From Domibacillus sp. PGB-M46 (GTDB taxonomy: Bacteria > Bacillota > Bacilli > Bacillales > Domibacillaceae): a stretch of DNA of 64,000 nucleotides. This document shows, piece after piece, positions 52,805 through 60,659 of the stretch; position 1 is the first letter of the stretch; each line of letters opens with the position of its first letter. The DNA lies in assembly GCF_022668875.1 (NCBI RefSeq), contig NZ_JAKGCR010000006.1, forward strand, positions 205,808 through 269,807. Reading direction: 5' to 3'. The notes under the pieces are model-generated. The model was not told the origin of the DNA and did not search any database. It worked only from the letters and a program-made list of their open reading frames with translations. Made by a program: the position numbers and the translations under genes.

Positions 52805-54196
52805 ATGAAAGTGCTAAAAATGCTAATGAGCTTACTCCTAACACTCTGTATAGGATTAACAGGGGTAACGGTGGGTTCTGCACAAACAACTGACTATCTG
52901 GAATGGCCGGAAAAAACAAGCATTGATCCTAATCATGACTGGACAATTAAATGGAATCAGGAACTAGATGCAAACACTGTAAATAACAACAATATCTATG
53001 TCCAACACGATCTAGACAAAGTGGAAGGCGTAAAAGTATCGTTAAATGCAGATAAAAAATCCATTAAGGTAGAAGCGCCAGAAGAGGGATACAGCCCGGA
53101 AGAATCTTATTACTTATTCGTGGAGAAATCGGTCAAGTCATTAAAAGGCAAAGAATTAATGCAGCCAATCAAAATGAAGTTTACTACAAAACATGTGATT
53201 TCATCTTTACATTCCAAGGAAGAAATTATTCAAAAGTGGAATGAGTATAAGCCCACATTTGAAGGGAATCCGTATATCGAAACGCCAAGCATCAGCTCAC
53301 CTTACTCACCTGGCTCCTTAAAACCTGCTTTCTTAGAAGATGGTTTAAACATGGCTAATTTCGTCCGTTATTTAACAGGGCTGCCTGATAATTTAGTGTT
53401 AGATGAAGCACTAAATGAACAAGCCCAATATGGTGCGGTTCTTACAGCAGCCAATGGTTACTTGAGTCACTTTCCTGAAAAACCTGAGGATATGCCTGAA
53501 GGCTTTTACAATATTGGTTATCAAGCTACAAGTACAAGTAATTTACATTATGCCTTTACTAGCTCTAATTTACATTTCAATTCCAAACAAACAGACTTTA
53601 TCGAGAGTGGAACACTTGCCTATTCTGTAAAGAGTTATATGGATGATCATGGTACTTCTAATTTACAGAGTGTGGGACATCGCAGGTGGATACTTAGTCC
53701 ACAGCTAAAAAACATAGGATTTGGCTACGCAACTAAACCTAGTTCTCAATACAGCGGCTATACACAAGCGTTTACTCCCATGAAAGTATTTGATAAAAGC
53801 GGCCCGCCCGCTACTTCGACATACACAACATGGCCAAGTGCCGGTTATTTCCCTGTTCAATTCTTTGACGATCCTGCAACTCCGTGGTCCATCCATTTGA
53901 ATTACAATGAATTCTTAGATCCAATTATTGATTACAATGGTGAAGTAACGGTAGAACTAGTTAGAAAAAATGATGGTAAGAAATGGACTTTTAATGATTT
54001 GGATAAAGGTGAAAAGTTTTTTAACGTGGATACTTCGGGGTACGGGGATAGTTTTGGTGTTATCTTTAAGCCTGATAATATCACAAGTTACAATGAAGGG
54101 GAGGTTTTTTCCATTAAGGTATCCGGGTTACGGGATATAAACAATTTACCAGTGACTATTAATTATGAAGTGGAATTGTTTGATATTTTACACTAA
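52805..54196 (+). CDS. Secreted protein with SbsA Ig-like domain and CAP domain
   Basis: The 463-residue protein has a signal peptide (cleavage near VGSAQT), an SbsA-type Ig-like domain (about 30-130: WTIKWNQELDANTVNNNNIYV ... IKVEAPEEGYSPEESYYLFVEKSVKSLKGKEL) and a CAP/SCP-like domain (about 185-300, NMANFVRYLTGLPDNLVLDEALNEQAQ ... GHRRWILSP ... GFG). A C-terminal beta-rich part follows. CAP proteins in bacteria are extracellular with varied roles. GGAGGTG precedes ATG by four bases. Three other genes in the window carry the same Ig-like domain. Confidence 0.85.
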   Translation: MKVLKMLMSLLLTLCIGLTGVTVGSAQTTDYLEWPEKTSIDPNHDWTIKWNQELDANTVNNNNIYVQHDLDKVEGVKVSLNADKKSIKVEAPEEGYSPEESYYLFVEKSVKSLKGKELMQPIKMKFTTKHVISSLHSKEEIIQKWNEYKPTFEGNPYIETPSISSPYSPGSLKPAFLEDGLNMANFVRYLTGLPDNLVLDEALNEQAQYGAVLTAANGYLSHFPEKPEDMPEGFYNIGYQATSTSNLHYAFTSSNLHFNSKQTDFIESGTLAYSVKSYMDDHGTSNLQSVGHRRWILSPQLKNIGFGYATKPSSQYSGYTQAFTPMKVFDKSGPPATSTYTTWPSAGYFPVQFFDDPATPWSIHLNYNEFLDPIIDYNGEVTVELVRKNDGKKWTFNDLDKGEKFFNVDTSGYGDSFGVIFKPDNITSYNEGEVFSIKVSGLRDINNLPVTINYEVELFDILH

Positions 54197-54225
54197 TTAT
54201 TAAAAGTCTTAACAAAAGGGAATCC

Positions 54226-54266
54226 AAGTAAATAAAAAAACAGCCAAGCAGGCGCTCGGCTGTAAG
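54226..54266 (-). terminator. Minus-strand terminator without an obvious gene
   Basis: Stem ACAGCC/GGCTGT with a T-run on the minus strand only; no minus-strand gene feeds it now. Confidence 0.5.
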
Positions 54267-54389
54267 AGACTATTTTCCGTATATTAATTTCTAATACTAG
54301 TATGACCATTCTCAAATAAAAGTAAACGAACCAATAGGAGGGGAATGATAAATGTTCTTCTCCTATTTTCATTGGTAGGATTAAATTAT

Positions 54390-54465
54390 TTTCTTCATTC
54401 CGCAATGGCGGCACTCGCGAAGAAAAACCATATTTTTAATGGAGCTTTTAAAACGGGCATTGCCG
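54390..54465 (+). repeat. Degenerate dispersed repeat, copy a
   Basis: This stretch shares about 75 bases with 55785-55857 (core CATATTTTTAATGG, with GGCACTCG and GAAGAAA upstream). It is open in frame with the SLH gene downstream but reads as a fragment of a hydrophobic protein. Confidence 0.6.
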
Positions 54466-54602
54466 CAGTTATCGCAACGACAACTTTTGATGAAATAGAG
54501 GTTTTTTCTTGTTTAGTAATTAATCTCCCTTGCTTTCTGGTATACTGTATAACATATCAATTAATGAGAAAATTTGTTAAAAAACAGAGGGGAGAAACAT
54601 TT

Positions 54603-55622
54603 ATGAAAAAGGTACCTCGTATTATAGCTACAGCTGCACTTGCGGGAGCAGTATTTGCTTCAACTAGCCCATCAGCAGAGGCGACAGCAGAGGCGACAAA
54701 CTTCATGCCGATTTATGCAAAACCTACATCTGAATTCCCGTTTACTGATGTTCCTGAAGAACGCATGGAAGACGTTTTGGCCCTTTATCAAAACAAATTT
54801 CTAAATGGGGTTAGTACGGATCAATTCGGATGGAGCCAGACAATCAAGCGTGTGGATGCTGCGATGGTCGTTGCACGCGGCATGGGTTTTAGAAAAGAGC
54901 AGCGCCCTATACCGGAAAAGTGGTTGACGTTTAAAGATGTTCCAGACCGTGCCAAACAGGCGATTGCCTATCTCCAATTTAATAAAGTAGTAAATGGAAA
55001 AACGGAAACTGTTTTCGGATCCAATGATACGATCACAAGAGGAGAAGCTGCGATTATTCTCTCAAGAGCCTATGCTGATGTGTTGTTATCACCAACCGAG
55101 CCGGTACATCATTTTACAGACGCAACAGGGCGGTACGCGAAGGCCATCAACAAACTAGTTGCTACAGGCATTACTCATGGAAAAACGTCTGACCGGTTCG
55201 GTACCAACGATCCTGTAAAAAGAGGAGAGTTTGCGATCATGGTAGCCCGGCTGAGTGACCCGGCTCTATCACCACCTTCTGACGGTGACCTGCCTTCTCC
55301 ACCAAGCGGGATAACAATGAAAGCAGATAAGGAGAGCTATAGTTTATCATCTGATACAGGTATAAGCCTGACAATTGTTAATAAAGAAGATTTCCCCTAC
55401 GGATATAGATACCAATATACACTAGAGAAGAAACAAGGAGATAAGTGGTTGGAGATAAGAGAAAATCGCGGAATCCTATACCCAACCGATGTACCACAAA
55501 TAGAAGCTGGCAAAACCATGAAAGTGAATGTTTCGTTTGGTAGATTTAGAACATTAATAACAGCGGGAGAATACAGAATCATGAATACATTCGGTGTAGC
55601 AGAGTTCACCATTACTTACTGA
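54603..55622 (+). CDS. Surface protein with three SLH domains and an Ig-like C-terminus
   Basis: ATG 54603 with GAGGGGAG upstream starts a 339-residue protein with a signal peptide (ending near SPSAEA), three SLH repeats (about 40-90, 100-150, 160-210) and a Pro/Ser linker. The C-terminal Ig-like domain (MKADKESYSLSSDTGISLTIVN ... AGEYRIMNTFG) is of the type found in Bacillus exported proteins. It should be anchored on the wall via SLH. The same frame is open upstream to 54345, but that part belongs to a dispersed repeat. Confidence 0.85.
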   Translation: MKKVPRIIATAALAGAVFASTSPSAEATAEATNFMPIYAKPTSEFPFTDVPEERMEDVLALYQNKFLNGVSTDQFGWSQTIKRVDAAMVVARGMGFRKEQRPIPEKWLTFKDVPDRAKQAIAYLQFNKVVNGKTETVFGSNDTITRGEAAIILSRAYADVLLSPTEPVHHFTDATGRYAKAINKLVATGITHGKTSDRFGTNDPVKRGEFAIMVARLSDPALSPPSDGDLPSPPSGITMKADKESYSLSSDTGISLTIVNKEDFPYGYRYQYTLEKKQGDKWLEIRENRGILYPTDVPQIEAGKTMKVNVSFGRFRTLITAGEYRIMNTFGVAEFTITY

Positions 55623-56613
55623 ATAAATTTTTAGTTTGTAATTTTTATGTTTACAAATATTTCAAAAAGAAGGATGCACTTACTTGCTGGTGGGTGCTTT
55701 TTCTCTTTAAATTTTGTCGTATAACTGACGTATATATATATGAGATGGTAAAAAATAAACCCTGCCAGATGGCGGGATTAAATTGTTTTCTTTATGCCCC
55801 AGTTACGGCACTCGTGAAGAAAGACCATATTTTTAATGGGGCTTTTTAAAATGGACATTTATCATGACGCACAAAGAGATCGCGATCCGTATTTTCTCAA
55901 GAATGTGTAACTTGTTTCTCTCGTTTACATTTTCAGGTTTCTGAGGAGTGAGTTTAATGATTACTTGTTCTACACTGTTTCACCCATTTGCATTAGATCT
56001 GTTGATTATCCATCCCTGTATCCATTGGATTTGGGCTCATAATAGTGTAGGTAACAGAGAGAATACTAGTTGGTCTTTCTGTGAAGTTCATCTTAAGTTT
56101 CTTATTTAATTTGTGGTTTTTGAGAAGTTTTTACGAGGATGGACTGTACGCAGATAGTGTGGTCGTTATCGGAGATTTCATTAATTATGGCGTTATTAGC
56201 GCTTTTACCTGGGGAATATCGGGGCTGTTACTTTATTATAAAAATTATATTATAGAAGAACAATGGCAGAAAATCGCCGGGGTAGCCGGAATTTCTTTGT
56301 AGCTTCAATATACTATCCGTTAAATTATAGAAAAATCCGTACCAGTTGTTATGCTGATACGGCCTTTTGCTTTATGAATATTTTTTCGCTCAAATTTAAA
56401 TTAGATTCCCGCATCATAAAAGAGAAGGGGACTTTCCGTATATAACACCCATCATTTGAATCTCCCACAGAGCAGGACGCTGTTCTGTAAAGGAATGTTT
56501 AGACTTTAATAGTAACTAAAAAGCACGATTCCAATGCTTTTAAGAATATTAGAACTAATCCCGTTAATTTTTATTCAACTGAATGCCATTGTAGGAACCT
56601 TTATTAACTGTTC
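55623..56613. other. About 1 kb of decayed, gene-poor sequence
   Basis: It holds repeat copy b (55785-55857) and, at 56454-56495, a fragment matching 58905-58935. A 73-residue open frame at 56081-56302 encodes a hydrophobic peptide but has only a GTG start without a ribosome-binding site. No confident gene is present. Confidence 0.5.
55785..55857 (+). repeat. Degenerate dispersed repeat, copy b
   Basis: Second copy of the sequence at 54390-54465, now broken by indels, lying on the other side of the SLH gene. Confidence 0.6.
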
Positions 56614-56850
56614 CTAGAGTCTTTTTCCATAAGGGCTCTTTCTGTATAATTTCAGGATCAATTCCTTAAAGAGAAGCGGACCTTCCAGACGTAACTCCCG
56701 TAAATTGGATATACCAGAGAGCAAAACGTACTTCCCCATAAGATCAGCATTAAATAGCTCTGCAGCTTGATTGATGGCCAGGCGTTTATCAAAAGGCAGA
56801 TCCAGTTTTTCTAGCATAAAAGTCGGCATGTAGAAGTAAAGGGAATACAT
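56614..56850 (-). pseudogene. Fragment of an unknown gene family, copy 1
   Basis: A 78-residue frame reads FMLEKLDLPFDKRLAINQAAELFNADLMGKYVLLSG. The segment LPFDKRLAINQAAELFN recurs at 58930-59008. No ribosome-binding site precedes it. Probably a remnant. Confidence 0.4.
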
Positions 56851-56907
56851 ACTGATTGCCCGAACAGTGTAACAGACATGTTATATGGGAGTATCAATAA
56901 ATCATAA

Positions 56908-56968
56908 AGAAAAAGCTAGGCTTAAGTATTTGCCATGTTATTTAGCAGCGTAACCTAAGCCTAGCTTT
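56908..56968 (-). terminator. Terminator of the glucosaminidase gene
   Basis: A long hairpin with 13-bp outer arms (AAAGCTAGGCTTA / TAAGCCTAGCTTT) followed on the minus strand by TTTTTCTTT. Confidence 0.75.
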
Positions 56969-56977
56969 AGTTTGTTA

Positions 56978-58735
56978 TTAATGTGTAGGTACAATAAGAA
57001 CATTTTCAGTTACTGTGTACAGGTCTCTCCCATCTTCTGGTAGCTCAGAAATAACACGTAACCAACCAGCCGCTTCTGATGGTGTATTAGAAAGAGTGAC
57101 CGGCATTTTATCAAGCCGTTTGATTGTCCAATCCAGCTTATACTGATAAGCACGGTTGTTGTTAACACCGTTCTGGATGACTGGCTCTTTACGAATGCTC
57201 ACATCTGAAACTGCAGTAAAGCCGACATCATATTTTTGGTAATCTTTGTTGCCTAGTGCTTTATCTATGCGATACATATGCCCTGATATTTTTGCACCCC
57301 AGTATGGATCAGAAGCATAACGGACATTCATTCCGACCATTTTATTGCCAAGGGCAACGCCATTGTAGCGATAGTCCGCCATATTAAGAGGATCTAAATA
57401 ATTTGTATTTAATCTATTCACTAAGGCAGTGATATTTTCCTCGATTGATGCAAAATATTTATCCGAAGAGGTGTTGCCATTTGTTGAACACTGATCATTA
57501 CTATCCGGTATGTTTAGTCCGAATAAGTTGTTATTGTTTTGCGCGTGACAACTCATACCGTAATCACTTTCGTGGATAGCAAATGATAATAAAAACAATG
57601 CATTAATACGATGCTCTTTTTCAATTGTTTTTAATGTAGCACCCAGCCCCTTTAATGGGCTTTTTGTTGTTGCGTTTGCATATTTTGCGTAGGCTGTTCG
57701 TTCTTTCGCTGCAAGTTCCCTATCAATATATGCATCTAGTTCAACTGCACTGTAACTTGTCGGTATTCGTAGAGATACATATTGGAAATAGTTATAGCTC
57801 TCGCCTGCAACTTTACTATTTGCGTCAACAAAGTTTATTCCGTCTGTACTATAGTATTTGACACCTTCATTTAAAAAGTCTGGTTTTTTACCGACTAAAT
57901 AGGCAGTATTATATTTTCCCTGGTTATGGTGGTAAATGTAATGCCATAAGCCTTGTTCATTTGCTACATAATACGACTGCCCTTTTGCTGTGACAGTAGG
58001 AATAAGTGTAACGTCTTCGTGTTTAACATACATGTCTTGCCCAAATGCCTTTACTTTTACGTAATTTGCTGTAGCATCTGCATAGATAAGCTCTGTATCG
58101 ATGGAAACACCAGTATATTCATACTGTGAGGTGAAGGTTGCCTGCTTGTAAAGAACCGTCACAGCTTGCTTATTTGTTGCCACAAAACCAGATGGAATTT
58201 TAATGTACTTGTCATTTAGCATGATCCCTTGATTTTCTTGTAAGCTAGCATTTGCTTCATCATAAGTCTGGTAGTTTTCAACAGGCGAATAAGTCCCATC
58301 TTTTTTAATATTTACAACAATGTAGCCTTCTGTTGTTGAAAAAGGTTTTACAACTGGCTGTTTCAAAGCTTTAATTTCTTCGCCAATTTGCCCTAAAACA
58401 TTTGCTGTAATATGTAAAGTGTATGCTTGGCCAGGCTCGTAGCCTGTTGCAGGTGCATGAACGGTTACAATATTATCTTTGGCAGAAACCGTGACGTTCT
58501 GCTTCTCCTGTTTACTATTCATAACGTAAATAGAGCTAGGTGTAATACTGGATTCAACAACAGGGAAATTGAACTTAACCGTCCATGTCTTATCGACAGG
58601 TACATCGGTCACTTCATCTGTTAAAGTTGCAGCGTTTATTAGTGTCAGTGGGAATAGTGTAAACAATGTAATTAGTAAACAAACAATATGCCCCTTTTTA
58701 AAAATAATGATCTTTTTCACTCTCCTTATTAACAT
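56978..58735 (-). CDS. Secreted N-acetylglucosaminidase with SbsA Ig-like domain
   Basis: The product of about 585 residues has a signal anchor (IVCLLITLFTLFPLTLINAA), an SbsA-type Ig-like domain (about 40-140, TWTVKFNFPVVESSITPSSIYV ... VHAPATGYEPGQAYTLHI), a middle region, and a GH73-like glucosaminidase domain whose catalytic Glu lies in AIHESDYG (residue 389). NNLFGLN and YASDPYWGAKISGHMYRID follow, as in CwlG/LytD-type autolysins. An SH3-like C-terminus may bind wall. ATG 58735 has no good ribosome-binding site; AAGGAG lies just inside, so the true start may be a few codons downstream. Confidence 0.82.
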   Translation of the reverse strand: MLIRRVKKIIIFKKGHIVCLLITLFTLFPLTLINAATLTDEVTDVPVDKTWTVKFNFPVVESSITPSSIYVMNSKQEKQNVTVSAKDNIVTVHAPATGYEPGQAYTLHITANVLGQIGEEIKALKQPVVKPFSTTEGYIVVNIKKDGTYSPVENYQTYDEANASLQENQGIMLNDKYIKIPSGFVATNKQAVTVLYKQATFTSQYEYTGVSIDTELIYADATANYVKVKAFGQDMYVKHEDVTLIPTVTAKGQSYYVANEQGLWHYIYHHNQGKYNTAYLVGKKPDFLNEGVKYYSTDGINFVDANSKVAGESYNYFQYVSLRIPTSYSAVELDAYIDRELAAKERTAYAKYANATTKSPLKGLGATLKTIEKEHRINALFLLSFAIHESDYGMSCHAQNNNNLFGLNIPDSNDQCSTNGNTSSDKYFASIEENITALVNRLNTNYLDPLNMADYRYNGVALGNKMVGMNVRYASDPYWGAKISGHMYRIDKALGNKDYQKYDVGFTAVSDVSIRKEPVIQNGVNNNRAYQYKLDWTIKRLDKMPVTLSNTPSEAAGWLRVISELPEDGRDLYTVTENVLIVPTH

Positions 58736-58904
58736 CAACGTAGTAATACTAATAATACACTGAATTTAACAAAAATGGGTAAAAATTTATCTAGATACAG
58801 CAATGCCATTTGTGCCATAAATGCGGTGTATAAAAGAGTTTTAGGTTTGGTTTATTAAAAATTCTACATTATAAATGGAAAGGAGAATTATACATAATAT
58901 CTAT

Positions 58905-59008
58905 CATTTAAATCTCCGACAGAGCAAGACGCTCCTCGGCGAAAGCATACTCCACATTAAATAGCTGTGCAGCTTTATTGATAGCCAGCCGTCTATCAAA
59001 AGGCAGAT
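58905..59008 (-). pseudogene. Fragment of the same unknown family, copy 2, cut by IS copy 2
   Basis: The minus strand reads PFDRRLAINKAAQLFNVEYAFAEERLALSEI-stop and is cut at 59008 by the IS end. It parallels copy 1 at 56614-56850, and its 3' end parallels 56454-56495. Confidence 0.55.
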
Positions 59009-59026
59009 TGGATTGTCAACACTAAA

Positions 59027-59821
59027 TCAGGCAACCTTTTTAAGGCATGATTGCTTGTATTCAATTGGACTTGCGTAGCCTAATGTTCCATGAATCCGCA
59101 GCTTGTGAAACCAGTTAACATAATCACTGGATTCAATCGTAAGATGCTCTAAACTATCAAACTTCATCTGGCTGACAAACTCTATTTTGATAATTTTAAA
59201 CGTGACTTCCGCCACGGCATTATCATATGGACAGCCTTTCATGCTTAAAGAGCGGCCAATTTGGAAGGCCGCTAATGTCTCATCAGTTAGCTGGTTTTTA
59301 AACTCTCTGCCACGGTCGGTGTGGAACAGCTGGATATCCCGCAGATCACCTTGAATAGAAGAAAAAGCCCGTGCGACAAGGCTTGCATCTTTGTTTGGAC
59401 CTGTGCTGAAGCCAATAATTTCGCGGTTAAAGAGATCGACAAAGATACACACGTAATGCCATTTGTTTTTGACTTTGACGTATGTTAAATCACTGACGAC
59501 TACTTTTTTCGCTTCTGCCTGCTGAAACTCGCGTTTCAATTCATTTGCCTGGGCTGACTCATTACACGGAGCTTTCTGTGGCTTGAACTGTGCCACCGTA
59601 TAGGAAGAAACAAGCCCTTGTTCCTTCATGATACGTCCAATACGCCTCCTGGAAACTATAAATCCACGTTTGTGCAGTTCGACTTTGATTTTGCGCGTGC
59701 CGTAGGCAATTCGATTTTGTTTGAAAATCTCTATGACAGCGCCTGTTACGTTGTCTTCTGACTGACGTTCTTTTGCCTCATAATAGTACGTACTACGTGA
59801 GATTTGCAGGACGCTGCACAT
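59027..59821 (-). CDS. IS3-family OrfB, copy 2
   Basis: 264 residues, full length, with DDE residues in VVSDLTYVK, FHTDRGREF and NAVAEVTFK. It differs from copy 1 at roughly fifteen to twenty positions. Alone, without OrfA fusion, it is unlikely to be active. Confidence 0.88.
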   Translation of the reverse strand: MCSVLQISRSTYYYEAKERQSEDNVTGAVIEIFKQNRIAYGTRKIKVELHKRGFIVSRRRIGRIMKEQGLVSSYTVAQFKPQKAPCNESAQANELKREFQQAEAKKVVVSDLTYVKVKNKWHYVCIFVDLFNREIIGFSTGPNKDASLVARAFSSIQGDLRDIQLFHTDRGREFKNQLTDETLAAFQIGRSLSMKGCPYDNAVAEVTFKIIKIEFVSQMKFDSLEHLTIESSDYVNWFHKLRIHGTLGYASPIEYKQSCLKKVA

Positions 59822-59879
59822 TGCTGATACCGAGTATTTGTCCTGGTTTTGCTTGATGACATTTACTTTCGTCCCATGA

Positions 59880-60146
59880 TCAGCGCGGCAAGACTACCAT
59901 ATCGTTCTCCATTCTGAGCTGTTTCAGTTCCTTGCGAAGCTCTAAAAGCTCCTGCTGTTCAGGAGACCGGTTGTCTTTCTCTTTAAAAGAACCGGAGGTT
60001 TCATCCTGGTGGATCCAGCGGTCAAGAGAGGACGGAGTCAGATCGTATTCATTAATAACGGCTCGTTTCGTTTTTCCATACTGGTAAAGCTGCACCATTT
60101 GTTTTTTGAACTCGGGCGCGAATGTGCGGCGTTCTCGCTTTGTCAT
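59880..60146 (-). pseudogene. IS3-family OrfA, copy 2, frameshifted at its end
   Basis: Residues 1-80 match OrfA of copy 1 closely. A substitution cluster and one-base deletion near 59890 change the end from DILKQAALIMGRK to DMVVLPR-stop. This puts OrfA in the third frame relative to OrfB, so the usual -1 slippage would not produce OrfAB. Confidence 0.8.
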
Positions 60147-60223
60147 TGTTGGAACTCCTCATCTGTTTTAGGTCAAGTGTACGTGACCTTAATTTTTCTG
60201 TCCAGATAAGTGTAGACGCTCCA

Positions 60224-60358
60224 GAGGCACCAGAAGCAGGGTATAAACAAGGAGAAACATATGTTATTTATGTAGAAAAAGCAGTGAATTCAGCTTCAGG
60301 CAAAGAGTTAAAGGAGCCTGTAAAGATGCAGTTTACAGTTGCGGGTAATAATCAATGA
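60224..60358 (+). pseudogene. 3' end of an SbsA Ig-like domain gene, truncated by IS copy 2
   Basis: From the IS edge the frame reads EAPEAGYKQGETYVIYVEKAVNSASGKELKEPVKMQFTV and stops at 60358. This matches the end of the Ig-like domain in the genes at 52805 and 60660. The 5' part is not on the other side of the IS, which points to a deletion or rearrangement after insertion. Only the Ig-like domain remains. Confidence 0.85.
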
Positions 60359-60361
60359 CGA

Positions 60362-60392
60362 AAAAGAAAGGGCTTAGGCTCTTTCTTTTTGT
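60362..60392 (+). terminator. Terminator after the truncated Ig-like gene
   Basis: Stem AAAGAAAGGGC / GCTCTTTCTTT (one wobble pair) around TTAG, then T-run. The rest of the gap to 60594 shows no gene. Confidence 0.75.
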
Positions 60393-60594
60393 TTTTTCCG
60401 CTTTGTCAGGCAAAAAAATTAGCAAAAATGAAAAGTAGGGAAAAGGAAGATTTGGTTATGAACAAGGTACCATCTAACATGTCTATAGTCGCATATTTTT
60501 TCCTTTGTGAGAGCATGATTTCAGCAAGTTAGATAAAGTGGTAAGAGGAAAGCAATGGGACAGTACACACGACATTTTTTCTATTAAATCCCTA

Positions 60595-60623
60595 TTGTGG
60601 TACTTTGTTCTATGCATTATAGT
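60595..60623 (+). promoter_or_regulatory. Candidate sigma-A promoter of the RCC1-repeat gene
   Basis: TTGTGG (60595-60600), 17 bases, TATAGT (60618-60623), with ATG 37 bases further. Confidence 0.55.
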
Positions 60624-60659
60624 GAAATAGACTTATAAATTACGAAATGGAGGGACAAG

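Larger units (their letters stand above)
59009..60223 (-). mobile_element. IS3-family insertion sequence, copy 2 (1215 bp), inverted
   Basis: Same element as 45555-46770 on the opposite strand, with the same ends and many scattered substitutions. It is one base shorter because of a deletion at the end of orfA. Flanks are GAT on the left and GAG on the right, so no target duplication is visible. Confidence 0.88.

Noticed and set aside
54345..54602. 86-residue N-terminal extension of the SLH protein
   Set aside because: A clear signal peptide and ribosome-binding site start at 54603; the upstream part is a dispersed repeat.
56081..56302. 73-residue hydrophobic frame
   Set aside because: Only a GTG start, no ribosome-binding site, and it lies in decayed sequence.
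45555..60223. Active composite transposon formed by the two IS copies
   Set aside because: No target duplication at the outer ends, copy 2 has a disabled OrfA, and the interior contains remnants of unrelated elements.
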